From: Paraphysoderma sedebokerense
Taxonomy: Eukaryota; Blastocladiomycota; Physodermatomycetes; Physodermatales; Physodermataceae
Direction of reading: 5' to 3'
NCBI GenBank assembly: GCA_025602915.1
Contig: JAHLJZ010000042.1
Location: 1 to 64,000 of the forward strand
DNA length: 64,000 bases
Shown here: in pieces, positions 45,659-64,000 of the stretch
How the letters are laid out: every line of letters starts with the position of its first letter
Position numbering within the stretch: the first letter of the stretch is position 1
Notes under the pieces: generated by a model
What the model was told of the DNA's origin: nothing
The model's database searches: none
Seen by the model: the letters and a program-made list of their open reading frames with translations, nothing else
Made by a program: the position numbers and the translations under genes

Positions 45659-46371
45659 AATTGTCTCAGAGGAGATATTTTGGATCTACAATCTTCATAT
45701 GCCAGAAGTCCGCAGCAGTCTGTGACCAATTGCAATAACTGAGTTGTGTTAGCATAGTATGTCTGTTAGGCTAAATATAATCACCATTGTATTTAAATTG
45801 CTCATGTCCGCTGTGGTCATGATACACAACAACCCAAGGATGAGACACGAACGTGACCCGACACTGACAAAACGGGTTACGCAATTAAATGAAAGAGAAG
45901 TAGAGTTTTTAATGGGTTAAGACACTGCCAAGTATCACAAGGGCGGATCACAAACCTCGTATCTGCAAATATGGCATGTGATTATTTTTAATTAGCTGCA
46001 TAGCATGAAGTCTGGCAGCAGTAAATAGATGGAATAATCCCGTGAGCAAAAATAGGGGAAAAAGAGACGAACGTAAATTCCGACGCATTTTTCATGTTCA
46101 AGACGCTTTTGGGGTACACCAGATTATGTGCCCACTGAATTTACATTTTCCATCAAAGAACACCATCAATTCTGCAACAAATTCACACCTACAGAAGTCT
46201 GAGTAATTTTATGTTCATTTAGCTTTCCATCTCGGTTAAATTGTCCAATACTATCATCTGTGGGCTTATTCGAAAATTGACTCCTATCACGAGCGGAAGC
46301 GTTGCGGAATTTTGTCATTCCATCGCCGGCATTTTTTCTTGTCCCCATCACATACAAATAACTCTTAAGTA
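45659..46371. other. divergent promoter region
   Basis: Between the small membrane-protein gene (minus) and the RasGEF gene (plus). AT-rich; no coding exon seen. It probably holds both promoters. Confidence 0.45.
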
Positions 46372-49300
46372 ATGTCGGAACATTCGTATGCTCCATCTGT
46401 GGCCTCTACGGAGAATTCAATACCCACCCCAGACCACATCGACGTGGTTGTCGGTCTACACACTTACGCTCCTTCCGAGAAAACATGCATTTCATTTTCT
46501 CGCGGCGATATCATATTTGTCTACAACATGGACACTTCAGGGTGGTGGGACGGAGTTTGTAATGGCAAAAGGGGCTGGTTCCCTAGTAATTACGTAAAAA
46601 GTATCATGGGAGAAAATGGTCATGTCGACCCGAGAAAACTCAGCGAATTCCAACGGCAATTCAGTGCCGCTGGAAATGATATGAAAGGGTCACAAGAACT
46701 ATCGTCAACGCCCCTATCAAAACAAAATCAACAAATGGATGAATTTTCCATTGATAACATTGCTGCTATGGTCAAAGAAGCGACTTTACAACCTTCAAAG
46801 CATGAACAACTGCAGGGAACGAACGTTCTGCCTCCTTACTGGAGACAAAAAAGAACCCCGGAAGGTCAAGTCTACTATTACAACACACAAACCAATGAAA
46901 CTGCATGGAATATTGATGCAACTGGTCGACCAGATAATACATTAGAGAGTGACGATGTATGTTTACCCAGCCATTTAAACGCACGACTGTGCAAATGGAA
47001 GCTGACTTTTATTATTTTCTGATTATACAGAAAGGAACACCAGGAAGAAGTCGAGCTCCCTCGAATGCACCATCTCTGAACGATGCAGTCTCTAACGATG
47101 GAAACCCCACTTGGGATGTTCTCATCAACAACATTCTTAGAGTCATTTCTGACCTCAACAAATTCGCTAAACGTGACGATAAACCCAAATATGTTCCTCA
47201 AGTCAATACAATCGTAAGAGCTATTCGAGATATGTTGATTTCTAGCGACACGATATCGAAAACTTCGCACATTTTAAAAACCAATGTCACGCTTCGTTCC
47301 CATCATCACCACTTACTTTCTGCGCTTGCGAAACTCGTCTTGGCTGCAAAAGTAGCTAGCGGAATCTGGCCACCGCCAGATGCGGTCAACAAGATGCGTT
47401 ACCAAGCTGGTCAAGTTTTACTTGCCATTCGACATTTTGTTTCAATAGCTCAAGATGTACAGATCAAATTGAAGCCAATACCACCCTCTGCCACTGTCGA
47501 GGAAGAGTTCGACATGAAAGGAGCTCAATTAACCGATGTAGAGCTAGTGGCTAAACTTGATAGTTATAGTCATACCATTGTATCGGGAATTGCATCTATT
47601 GTTTCGAAAATATCCGCAGAAAAAATGGCTAGTGCAGGTTTAATCGACTTAACAAGAGAGACCGTCAACCAAGTGGGTCAACTATTATCACTGATTGAAG
47701 ACATTCGCGTTCCTGATCAAGCGGAGGCTGGAATCAAAAAATTGCTATCTGATTTCCAAGCAAAAAAAGAGTTGCTTTACAGCAATATTAATGACTTGGT
47801 GACAGCTGGCAGGACGGTGATGGATCAATTTGCCCCTCCAAATGCTCTGCAAATCTTAATGTCGAGTTCTACCCTGGTTCTGCGATCAGTCGAAGATCTG
47901 GTTGTGACAACAAAGCTGCTCGTGGAACAAAAGGAATATGTTGAGCAGTTGCTACTGCAAGATGAGTTGGACGAGTTAGATAAGCGAAGGAGAGATTCCG
48001 AATTGTCCATTTTACAACGCCGAGCGATGTCTTTAACATTTTTACCCGACTCCGGATTGTCACCAAATACCAGTCCAGTCTCACCGTTACAACAAAACTT
48101 CCCTCACAGTCCGAACGACTTGGATTCTTCAGGCGGATCATTCAATATGAGCATGGGGTCAATACAACGTCATCCCTCGACCGGTGGCTCCATGAATTCG
48201 TTACATCCACCTCCTCAAATTCTTGGTCCACAACACCCTGAATCTCCACTTCGTCATCAAGCATCGATTAAAAGTTTGAATCCCATTATGCATGTCGAGA
48301 ATTTTAATCGATCCGGGTCGTCACAATCTTTGAATAATCCGCACCCAACGATTCCCGGAGGACTTAAGGGTACTGTGTCAAGTGCCGGCGCCTTCTCCAA
48401 AGCTGCGAAACAAATGTTTAGAAAAACGTTCGACAATGGAATGAGTGCCGCGAGTCTTGACAGCACAAAGGTTTCCAAATTTTTTGGTGAAAATGTCGAG
48501 AATGTGATACAAAAACAACCTCAAGACATCGTAAGTTCATTTTATTCGTTCTACAGGGAAAGCGGAAGTCATTTATTCATAAATATGATATTTACAATAT
48601 ATGCAGAAACAATCGTTCAAGTTCCTTGGATATGACTATAAACAAGGAGAAATAACGTTTAATATGGAGGGTCAAGTTAGCGGGGGTACGATAGATGCGT
48701 TGATTGAGCGACTGACCATTCACGACGTAACTCCGGGTACGTCAAATTTGTTTTGCCCCCAAATCAGCTATTTGTGAGGCTATTGATTAACAAAGCGATG
48801 TGGCATTTTATTTCATTCATACAACAGATTCTGCATTTACTGCAGCGTTTTTCCTTACATTCCGTTGCTTCACCACTCCTGCTGTGCTTTGTGATTTATT
48901 GATTAAACGATTCACCATGCAGCCTTCGCCCGAACTCTCAGATGAAGAGATTGGTCTCTGGGTTGAGAAAAAACTTCATCCAGTTCGACTTCGAGTATTC
49001 AACGTATTCAAGACTTGGTTAGAATTATACTATATTGACATAGAGGACGATGGAATACTCGACACAATTCAAGATTTCGCTTCGAGAATCATGTCCACTG
49101 TCATGCCCCAACCCGCGAACAGATTGTGCGACCTCGTTAAGAAGCGAGCTACAGTAATTGAAACACCTTCATCACCAAAACTTGGGAAAGCAAAGTCAAC
49201 GGAGAAATTATCTGAATGTCCTCCTCCGATTATACCGAAAGACATTAAAAACAATATTAAAAATCTCAATGTATTAGATCTGGATCCAATGGAGTTAGCC

Positions 49301-50389
49301 AGACAGTTAACAATCATGGAAATGAAATTGTTTGTCGCGATTAAACCGAGAGAATTGATGAATCAATGTTTCTCTACGAAGAAGGATAAAACTGGTAACG
49401 CCGCCCCCAACGTAAAAGCCATGAGCACCATGAGTACTCAAATATCTGGATGGGTTGCGGAATCAATATTGTCGGAGTCAGACGCAAAAAAGCGAGCAAC
49501 AATCGTTAAGCAATGGGTTAAAGTTGGCGATGTAAGTACTAGCAGACGCTCCGCGAGTTCATGAATACGGTGAACTAACGTAACATTTATATTTTACCGT
49601 GCTTGTAGCGATGTTTGCAAATGAAAAACTACAATACTTTGATGGCTATTATTTCTGCCCTCAATTCCTCAACTATTGCTCGATTAAAAAGAACTTGGGA
49701 GGTTCGTCCTTTCTATCCTTTGACTCATGGTAAATTATGAAAGGGCATTGACACAAATGTTTGACTAATTTCAGCTCATTACCGCAAAAACAAACGAAAC
49801 TTTTGCCACACTAAAACAAGCGACAGATCACAGCCGAAATTTTGCCGAATACAGGGCGACTCTAAAAGCAGCCGTCCCACCGTGTTTGCCATTTTTGGGT
49901 AATTCATTTATTTTAATTTCAGAATATCATGAGATTGCAATTGACATGCGTCATCAACTTTTTATCGCCGATATGTATAATTTTCAGGTCTTTATCTGAC
50001 TGATTTGACCTTCATCGACGACGGAAACCCATCACATCGTGGCCCTCACAATTCGCTGATTAATTTTGATAAACATTTCAAAACTGCTAAAGTGATAATT
50101 GAAATACAGAGGTTTCAATCATCCTATAAATTGATCGAAGTCCCTGAGATACAGCAATGGCTGAACGATCAAATTACGAGTTGCAAGTATGCCAATAACC
50201 CAGATGAGTAAGTTTGACAAATATTAATATTTAAAGCTCCTTTAGCATATGCTGACGACAATTTTCATTTCTTGTAGGCTTTATCGAATGAGTTTACAAT
50301 TGGAACCGAAAGAGTCTAGTAACGCAGGAGCTCCACCGCCATTCCCGTTGTTTGCAGCAAAGCCGAACAGCAATCCTAACGCTATTTAG
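46372..50389 (+). CDS. CDC25: Cdc25-type Ras guanine-nucleotide exchange factor (SH3, WW, RasGEFN, RasGEF)
   Basis: Eight exons, 46372-46956, 47031-48530, 48607-48736, 48828-49531, 49609-49701, 49775-49898, 49988-50207 and 50278-50389, give 1155 aa. An SH3 domain (about residues 25-80: VVGLHTYAPSEKTCISFSRG to WWDGVCNGKRGWFPSNYV) is followed by a WW domain (LPPYWRQKRTPEGQVYYYNT to ETAWN). A helical middle and a Ser/Pro-rich linker lead to the RasGEF N-motif (GTIDALIERLTIH, then FLTFRCFTTPAVLCDLLIKR). The catalytic domain shows LDPMELARQLTIMEMKLF, NYNTLMAIISALNSSTIARL and PFLGLYLTDLTFIDDGNPS, all diagnostic. It should load GTP on Ras at the membrane. An SH3 followed by a WW is seen in Ste6/Cdc25-like factors of basal fungi and basidiomycetes. 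Gene symbol is by family, not by proven orthology. Confidence 0.94.
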
Positions 50390-50878
50390 TGGGACATTTA
50401 ATTTATATGAAATGGAAGATTCGATTGATAAGGGGGAATGTGGAGACAAATCCGACTTTTTATTTTGATTGGGGCTTTATTAGTTGTCATGCGTCGTGTA
50501 CACTATTTATTCATTATAATTAATGTATGTAGCCTAGATGTTAAGCCATTTTTGGAAAGAGTTTAAAATATAAATATATCTAGACCTGAAATTGCGTGTC
50601 CTTTTTTTCATACACTTTTTATTGACGATATTGAGTACAAAAAACGGAACATATTTTCACAGTAGCACTTATAGTCATTATAGAGTATTCCACAACACGA
50701 ACTCCTGAACAGGGCACACAAAGCATGTTAAGGTATAAGGCATGCATGGTGATTTAGCAAAAAACCGGTTTAATTTTCCATATATACAACAATTTCATCC
50801 AGTCTGATGGAAAGCAATTTATGGTGAAGTCTTCACGGTTTATAATTTTGCAATATTTCCTAGATATGATGATGGCTT
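50390..50878. other. intergenic, convergent 3' flanks
   Basis: 3' UTR regions of the RasGEF (plus) and ABCC transporter (minus) genes. AT-rich, no coding signal. Adenylation-like AATAAA variants cannot be assigned with confidence. Confidence 0.5.
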
Positions 50879-57465
<6,587 letters not shown>

Positions 57466-58011
57466 GATATTGTCGAGTGTGGCAACGAACGCATCTCGCG
57501 GCTTTCAATCAGCATGGAGACTTTTGCACATTCGTCCGTCGCCTGTTTTTGCCTATCACAGTATTTCATACTCTGTCCCAACATTCCGTTCAGCTAAGAG
57601 CTGCTTATAAATAAAGAAGAGTTGTTGCGCTGCCTGATCATTATTTAGGCGATTGTGTTAATAACAGTAGTAGGGAGAAAGAGGTATAGACTATCTGAAA
57701 GCCTGATCTTCAAGACCCCGACAGAAAAGTCACAAATTAATGTTGTCCTCATTAGTGAATTCAAAGCAAATATGTCACAAAGGAAATCGTAGTATGTTGT
57801 AGATATTTTTTGATCAGAGAGGAATTGAAATGCAGACTTGCTAGAGCAGAACGGTTGCTGAATCGACGGCAGTGAACGGGTGAACGGGTGAACAAGTGGA
57901 CCCTTTCTGTTCCCTTGCTGACATTTCAGCGAAAACCGAAAAGGAACACATTCCATCGACGACATTCATTCAGATTCATTCCCTCTCCCGCTGCCTCATC
58001 TGTTCCATACA
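57466..58011. other. divergent promoter region
   Basis: Between the ABCC gene (minus) and the first SDHC gene (plus). An open stretch of 106 codons on the minus strand (57645-57965) has no domain or splice support. It is rejected as coding. Confidence 0.45.
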
Positions 58012-59059
58012 ATGCTCTCCTCCGTTCTCTCAAAGTCATCTGCTAAAACCACATTCCGTGGACTATTCATGAACTGTATGTCATTGATTATATCTTCCGT
58101 CTTTTTTTCCTCATCAGTTCCTAGACTCTCGGGTAGTCAGGTCAGGTCAACTGGCAATTGAAGCACATTGTAGAAGGCAATTTGTGGAGTTCAGATTGAC
58201 TGAGAATTGTTACTGGCTTTACTTGTATGGATTGACTGTACACTTGACCCGATCGCTTTGAACTCACCTCGACGGATACTTCGACTGATTGCTAACATGC
58301 ATCTACTTTGAATGTTTTCACTTCTTCCTCAATCGTCAATACTACTATGCAGCCGGAGTGTTACACCGTACAGCAATTCTTGCTCCATCGTCCCGGTAAC
58401 TATTCAAACATGCTATTTGTGGAATTCTGTTGCCAGTCTTTTCAGACGAGAGATCTTCTCCAATGTCAATGATTAGATTGCCCTTGATTGACTTATAATC
58501 TTCCTCAAACAGCGTATTAACCTCCTCGAATTATTCCTCGGCTAACCCAACCGCAAGACCTATTCAACGCCCTCTGTCCCCTCACCTATCGATTTATCAA
58601 CCTCAACTAACCTCGACCATGTCCATCGCTCACCGTATTACTGGCGCTGGTCTGAGTGGATGTAAGTTTTTATTTCTTTAAAGATGACATAGCCTCTTTT
58701 GTTAGAATCTAATGACTGCTTATCATCGGAATAGTGTTCTATGCATCATCGCTGTATTTGTTAGTTGGTTCCTCGGCCGACTTGGTTACTGCTGCTGCTT
58801 CATTACCTGCCCCTGTCTTCTTTGGTGCAAAATTCATCACTGCCTTTCCCTTTGCATACCACTCTTTTAACGGTATTAGACATTTGGTGCGTTGCTGCTG
58901 TATTTTATTTATAGTAGCACTTTCATCGCTTAACTAAAAGACCAATTTTGTTAGATGTGGGATGCCGGTTACGGGCTTTCGTTAAAGCTAGTCTATCAAT
59001 CCGGTTACGTAACCTTGGGAGCTACCGCTGCCACTACGTTGGCTTGGTGTGCTATGTAA
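58012..59059 (+). CDS. SDH3: succinate dehydrogenase cytochrome b subunit (SDHC), first of a tandem pair
   Basis: Five exons, 58012-58075, 58353-58395, 58513-58661, 58735-58886 and 58955-59059, give 170 aa. The subunit anchors complex II in the inner mitochondrial membrane and helps bind heme b and ubiquinone. The N-terminus is a Ser/Arg-rich presequence. The core shows RPLSPHLSIYQPQLTSTMSI followed by AHRITGAGLSG, the quinone-site signature (S..SI.HR.TG), and the heme-ligand motif AYHSFNGIRHLMWDAGYGLS. Three hydrophobic helices are present. A paralogue with the same length and intron positions follows directly on the same strand. Confidence 0.94.
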
Positions 59060-59398
59060 AAGTTTTAGCAACACGATAAAGTAAAACTCACTGGTCATTC
59101 GCAGTTCGTGCGGTTGGAGCCTAATGAAGAAGTCATATATTTAGAAACGACTGTTGGCTTAATGTAACCTATCTATCTGTTTCAATTAACTTAAGAGTGG
59201 TGTTCTCGATGCATCGAAATAAATGAATAATCCTGAGTACAACGAATATGGCTTTTTTTAGTTGAATCGTATATCAGCACCTGACGTCATGGTTTGCACC
59301 TGATCTGCAATAGTCCACAATTAGAGAGCAGAGCGAAATTCACTCCAGCACTTTCAAACCTTTTTCAACAATCGGACAGAGTTTTAGTAAATTCAATA

Positions 59399-60269
59399 AT
59401 GCTAGCCTTGCCCCGAACTGCTTTCAGAAGTTCTTTACGAAGTGGTGAGTAGTTGAGGCCTTCTAAACCGACTTCAACGAGTAAATTAAACAGTTCATTT
59501 CTCTACTATTGCTCTCTACCGATAAAAGTCGGAGTGCGAAATGGATACTCGGCATTTGTACCGTCTATAAGGTAAAAATATATAGTGTTCATATCGATAT
59601 CATTGTGAGCAAATTAATCAACGCACAATTGTCCGCTATGTTTCTTTCCCTTTTTGTGTTGAAATTCTATTAGATTATTCAATTCTGCCGATGCTTCCCC
59701 TTCGGCCACCCAAACCACAAAATCGGTAAACCGACCAATTAATAGACCAATGTCCCCCCATGTCACAATATATCAACCTCAGTTAACTTGGACAATGAGT
59801 ATCGCCAACCGAATAACCGGGGCTGGTCTTAGCGGATGTAAGTTTGCGTGGATTCTCCATCAATATCCGTGATTCCATAACATTGTCGTAATATACGATT
59901 TATTGATGTGTGTGTAAAGTACTTTACCTTTCGGGATGTTATCTCCTCGCTGGTCATTCTGCACATGATTTGGTTAATCTCGTTGCTGCGATGCCGGCTC
60001 CGTTCTTCGTGACCGCTAAAGCATTCGCAGCGTTTCCTTTTACGTACCACACATTCAATGGAATCAGACATTTGGTATGCGTTTATTTCTGTTATTGTTA
60101 TGATTATTCTTTGCGCACCGATGAGTGACGTAGTGGAATTTTATCCGTGGAACGGTTTTTACAGGTTTGGGACGCTGGGTACGCTCTAAGCTTAAAAGGG
60201 GTTTACATGTCTGGTTATGCAACATTAGGTGCTACTGCTGTTACTACGCTAGCTCTCTGTGCTATGTGA
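59399..60269 (+). CDS. succinate dehydrogenase cytochrome b subunit (SDHC), second of a tandem pair
   Basis: Exons 59399-59444, 59529-59571, 59674-59837, 59920-60074 and 60165-60269 give 170 aa. The second and fifth exons match the upstream paralogue in length (43 and 105 nt). Conserved parts are RPMSPHVTIYQPQLTWTMSI and TYHTFNGIRHLVWDAGYALS, with the heme-ligand His kept. In the quinone-site signature the usual His is replaced: SIANRITGAGLSG against SIAHRITGAGLSG in the first copy. The presequence is unrelated to that of copy 1. It may be a specialised or condition-specific isoform, or a copy losing function; the frame is intact, which argues for use. Confidence 0.9.
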
Positions 60270-60790
60270 ATGATGTTAGGATATGAAGAAAACTGGGAGT
60301 TCAAGTCATACAATTATCACATGTATTTTTAGAGCATTCAGTGTAACATGCTGTTGTAGGCTTCGTTGGGCCTGTGCTTTGATGCAGATGGGCTTAGCAG
60401 TATTAGGCACAAGCTGAATATTTCATAACATTTGAAATTGGAATAAAATGCGCGAAAGTTATAACATGTTGGGCTCTTGTTCACTCCTATTGCATTGGAT
60501 CTGTCATTTCTTATTAGTACTATTAGTATATCTTTTGGGAGCCTGACACTGGGCAAATTTAGTAGCGGGAACCAATCCTCAATTTTTTTTCACATTGAGT
60601 AACTAATCTGTATTTTGAATGATTTATTGATATTGATGTTATGTAGAATGGTAGATTGATGAATGGGTTCTCCTTTCATCAGCCGTCTCTGAAGTTGTTG
60701 CTACATGGAAATTGACGCGTGACCTCTCTAAGCAAACCTCGTAAGTGAAGTACATCCTAATTGCAGTAGCATATCATATCAGGCGAAGCC
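60270..60790. other. intergenic
   Basis: 3' flank of the second SDHC gene and promoter of BCCIP. No supported exon was found. Confidence 0.45.
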
Positions 60791-62009
60791 ATGGCAACAG
60801 AACGGAAAGTCAGCGCAATTCAACTCAACGAGACTGTATCTAAAAGAAAACATAACGCTAGTGAAAGCGATTCGGAACAAGACGGGACATTATCAGAGGA
60901 GGTAATTTCCAATTTCATAGTCATCCCTCAGAATCCGACATGTCTTTGACACTTAATTACACTCATAGGAAATCGTAGACGTCGATTTTGATTTTTTTGA
61001 TCCTGCTGAAATTGATTATCACGGGATAAAACGACTTTTGACGGAATTATTTGCCGGTGATGCGGCATCGTTTGATTTAGTCGATTTAACTGAAATGATC
61101 ATATCCCAATCTGATATTGGTAGTACCGTCAAAGTAGACGGAAAAGATAGTGATCCTTATGCGTTTATGACAGTAATCAATATGGATATGAAAATGGTGC
61201 GTCTACCCCTGTTCATTTCTTCAGTGGTTCTCGTTACTGACTGAGGTTTTTACAATTAGGATAAAACCGTCATAAAGCAACTGAAGAATTATATTCTTGA
61301 AAAATCAAAGTCATCAGATGAAGCTCATAAGTTGCTGAAAGATTTGCTGAAGTCGGAAAGCAAGAAAGTGGGCTTGATATTTAACGAAAGATTAATTAAC
61401 ATGCCTTGGCAAATTTCATCACCGTTGTATAAGATGTTGCAGGATGAACTGAATGATGCTGCGAAAAATGTGCTTAGAAATCTTTACTGCCTTCCGTATG
61501 TTACTTGATACTAATATATACATATAGGGCCAAACGTACGATTTTGATTATTTTATTTTATTATCCAAAACATACAAAGTTATTGAAACAGCGGCAGAGA
61601 GGAGTAACGGTAAAAAGAAGGAAAAGAAAAAGCAGAAGACGGTGTGTATCAGTATTTATATCTCTCAACTTTGTTCTCAGAGCTAACTTGTCTGTATATT
61701 TACGCATTCAGAGTCCACAGATGCTTACATACGTCAATTTGGAAGATGAGTACATAGAGAACGTAAGTTCTTCTTTGCCTGTCTCTTAAATCGCTGAAAA
61801 AGCACTAACTCATAAAAATCTTATAGCTCGCAGAAGTTTCGTTTGATTTTAAACCCAAGCAGCTCGAAGGACAGTCCGACGTTAAATTGACGTTTTTTGA
61901 TTCCGGAATATCACCCGCGAGACGTTGCTTTTTAATTCATCGATCAAAGTTACCTGAATTAGTGAAGCTGTTGGATAAATTAGTGGAAGAGTCCGGGGCA
62001 AAACGATGA
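60791..62009 (+). CDS. BCP1: BCCIP/Bcp1 nuclear protein
   Basis: Six exons, 60791-60901, 60969-61196, 61260-61469, 61528-61641, 61712-61762 and 61827-62009, give 298 aa, close to yeast Bcp1. The acidic N-terminus (SESDSEQDGTLSEEEIVDVD) is followed by FDPAEIDYHGIKRLLTELF, LVDLTEMIISQSDIGSTVKV and the core GLIFNERLINMPWQISSPLY, then FDYFILLSKTYKVIE, a Lys-rich insert (KKKEKKKQK, a possible nuclear signal) and the C-terminal SPARRCFLIHRSKLPELVKL. In yeast Bcp1 chaperones ribosomal protein Rpl23 and supports nuclear export of Mss4; the human homologue binds BRCA2 and p21. Splice phases all agree. The join at 61469/61528 replaces an apparent open continuation that lacks homology. Confidence 0.92.
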
Positions 62010-62942
62010 GCAAGAGAATATCACCATAATTGATTTAATGTAATATGTACATGGACGAAGTTGGGCGTTTGGTCATCTGTAATAAATTCCTGGCTGTTGT
62101 AAGACTCAAATTCATACTGACCATATGATGATACTCCGCGGTGCTCGATAAGCTGCATAAGATTCCATATGCCACCAAATGTGACCACACGAAGCGGTTA
62201 CATAAACCATATTTTCGAGTTTATTAAAATTCCCTTATAACCTGACTATTGTTCTGATTGTGGCGGTGAACTGGCTGTTCCAAATTGGCCCCTTAGCGAT
62301 ATTGTTACAATCAGAAATAAACTGATACATGAGTGGAGCACTCTCAGAACGAAACTAGATTTAGCGAAATAAATAAATTTAGGTTCTCCTAATGGGGCTG
62401 GTGATTGAATATATCACTGTTCATATTTTTAACTAAAAAAGAGATAGGGGGCGTTGCCCAAAAAATTGACTTAGGAAACAACGGTCCGCTGCGATGCGCC
62501 TTGCACATTTCGGCTCGCGCTGCATTTAAGTTAATCCATGACACACCGTTCCAACACGAGCGTAAATGCTAGAACTGCATTTGACAATATCATAAACCAT
62601 TTTAGCTTTCTAATATCAATTATTTTCAAACTCATATGTGGAAGCTTCCCTAAATCATGACGAATTGCCACAGTGTCAAGGATTATCAAACAATAATCAA
62701 CGACAAAATGTGGACTGTAACTTTAACTATCTAGCTCTGCATGTGGCACAGTGTCGGGAATAAAGCCCATCGTCAATTGCTGGCTGTTAGCTGTCATAAA
62801 CGCTACGGTGACAGCCAATAGAGCATATAAGTATAGTACTTGGGACATCAAGTTCAGATACTCTTTGGCCTTTGCTAATTTGGATCATACATTCTCGCAT
62901 TCCCTGTTCAAATAATTAGTGATTCTCTGGTCTATTTTGGAA
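62010..62942. other. intergenic
   Basis: 933 bases with no supported gene. A short GC-richer patch at about 62480-62540 stands out from the AT-rich surroundings but has no open frame of note. The last 150 bases are probably the lipase promoter. Confidence 0.4.
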
Positions 62943-64000
62943 ATGTCATCGACTAACTACAATGTCCTGATTTTGGCGGTAGCCCTTTCACTTTTTGTTC
63001 TCGCGGTCAAAGGAAGCCCTGCCCCAAATACAGGTAAATCTCGATCGTTTAACTACAAGTTTTCTATTATAAGTGTTAACTAATCTCTCATTAGCTACCG
63101 CAATGGAGAAATATATCAACGAATGGAAAGCTGTTGATGCTGTGCGATCATCTCGTACGAGCTTAGCCAGCAATATTACCATATTAGCGCAAGAAGAATC
63201 CGTAACCGTTAAAAATTTAGAAGGATATCGTACATGGAATGCGCAAGAGATATTCAATGCGCAGATATGGGCCAAAGTATGTTCTGAAAATTTTTTGCTC
63301 GCGTTCGTCATATAATTCTTTCTCACAATTATCTTTCAAACTCACCAGTACTCGGCAGCAGCGTATTGTTTACTGGACGCACCAATCCGTAATTGGAATT
63401 GTCTCTTCCATTGTCGGAATGGTACAGAGGGTACTCGTGTGAGGAGAGTATTCAATACCGCCCTCACCAACACAAGAGGTAACTTTAATTATCATGTTCC
63501 CATCTCGCGTTTAATGTCAAATATTAACTCGTTCATCGAACTAGGCTTTGTTGCAACAAATCCCAACTTGAATGCAATTGTTGTGAGTTTTAGAGGTTCT
63601 TTAAGCCCAACAAATTTCGTTACCAACCTTGTCAGGAACCTTGTTCCGTTACGAACGAATGTGGGTGTTCAAAATTTGAATGTTCATCTAGGTTATCAGA
63701 ATACCTTCGAAGCTGTAAGAGGTTTAGTAATTGGCGAGGTTCGGGCAGCGTTGCAGGAAAATCCAAATTTTAAAGTTTATGTTACGGGTCATTCCTTAGG
63801 TAAATTAATAACTTTCGAATCTTTATATATGATCGGTTGACTAATCGTAATGATATTTTTAGGGGGTGCTGTTGCAAATTTGGCTATTCTGGCGATTAAG
63901 CAGGAACTTAATCTTCCCGACGACAAACTCGCTTTATATAATTATGGCACACCAAGAATGGGCGACGAGCGATTCGCCGATTTCTTAACATCACAGAAAT
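62943..64000 (+). CDS. secreted class 3 lipase (partial, cut by window end)
   Basis: Exons 62943-63033, 63095-63276, 63349-63799 and 63863 to the window end. The signal peptide is NVLILAVALSLFVLAVKG, followed by SPAPNT. The mature part shows YSAAAYCLLDAPIRNWNCLF, NLNAIVVSFRGSLSPTNFVT (oxyanion-hole region), HLGYQNTFEAVRG and the nucleophile elbow GHSLGGAVANLA, whose codons are split by the last intron. YNYGTPRMGDERFADF follows as in class 3 lipases of the Rhizomucor type. The catalytic Ser is present; the catalytic His, and probably the Asp, lie beyond the window. It should hydrolyse triacylglycerols outside the cell. Confidence 0.9.

Noticed and set aside
57645-57965. 106-codon minus-strand frame between the ABC transporter and SDHC
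   Set aside because: No domain, no membrane or secretion pattern, and it lies in a divergent promoter region.

Overview
This is a 64 kb eukaryotic window with compact genes split by many short GT..AG introns (about 50-130 bp), short intergenic gaps and moderate GC. It encodes a Sec9/SNAP-25 SNARE, a Cdc25-type RasGEF, hybrid histidine-kinase signalling, a class C-type GPCR, aquaporins and secreted class 3 lipase. That gene set points to a fungus. The class C-like receptor and the 7TM histidine kinase suggest an early-diverging, zoosporic (chytrid-like) lineage; this placement is inference. I see no prokaryotic signals, no CRISPR array and no recognisable transposon.

Layout. 1-5.0 kb: seven-TM hybrid histidine kinase (+). 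6.1-8.8 kb: large single-pass Ser/Thr-rich membrane protein (+). 9.4 kb: tRNA-Phe (-). 9.9-11.6 kb: Dap1/PGRMC-like heme protein (-) and a broken secreted lectin-like gene (-). 12.3-14.2 kb: SBDS/Sdo1 (+) and a small secreted protein (-). 15.4-16.5 kb: Phs1-type 3-hydroxyacyl-CoA dehydratase (-). 17.5-20.9 kb: solute-binding-domain/class C GPCR (+), followed by an orphan 7TM protein (+, 22.3-23.2). 24.0-26.1 kb: protein with two LOTUS/OST-HTH-like domains (-). 26.6-28.3 kb: TYW2/Trm12 (-). 28.7-31.0 kb: D-2-hydroxyglutarate dehydrogenase (+). 31.5-33.0 kb: unrecognised multi-exon gene (-). 33.7-36.7 kb: two tandem aquaporins (+). 36.9 kb: variant tRNA-Phe (+).

37.0-45.1 kb is the most striking structure. 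A 4,051-bp unit carries a Sec9/SNAP-25 SNARE gene (+) and a cystathionine gamma-lyase gene (-), and is present twice, head to tail and with no spacer, at 37024-41074 and 41075-45125. I found no difference between the copies. The left breakpoint lies 5 bp after the variant tRNA-Phe. Just right of the second copy is a small two-exon membrane-protein gene (-) in a region where no reading frame is long enough to stand out. Then come a Cdc25-type RasGEF (+, 46.4-50.4), an ABCC/MRP transporter (-, 50.9-57.5), two tandem succinate dehydrogenase cytochrome b subunits (+, 58.0-60.3), BCCIP/Bcp1 (+, 60.8-62.0) and a secreted class 3 lipase cut by the window end (+).

For most genes the exon boundaries were worked out by hand from splice sites, phase and protein-family continuity. 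Total coding lengths divide by three, giving 1052 aa (kinase), 173 (Dap1), 253 (SBDS), 241 (Phs1), 631 (LOTUS), 544 (TYW2), 270 and 271 (aquaporins), 381 (SNARE), 394 (cystathionine gamma-lyase), 104 (new small gene), 1155 (RasGEF), 170 and 170 (SDHC pair) and 298 (BCCIP). The GPCR, ABC transporter and 31.5-33.0 kb gene are described with approximate internal exon structure.
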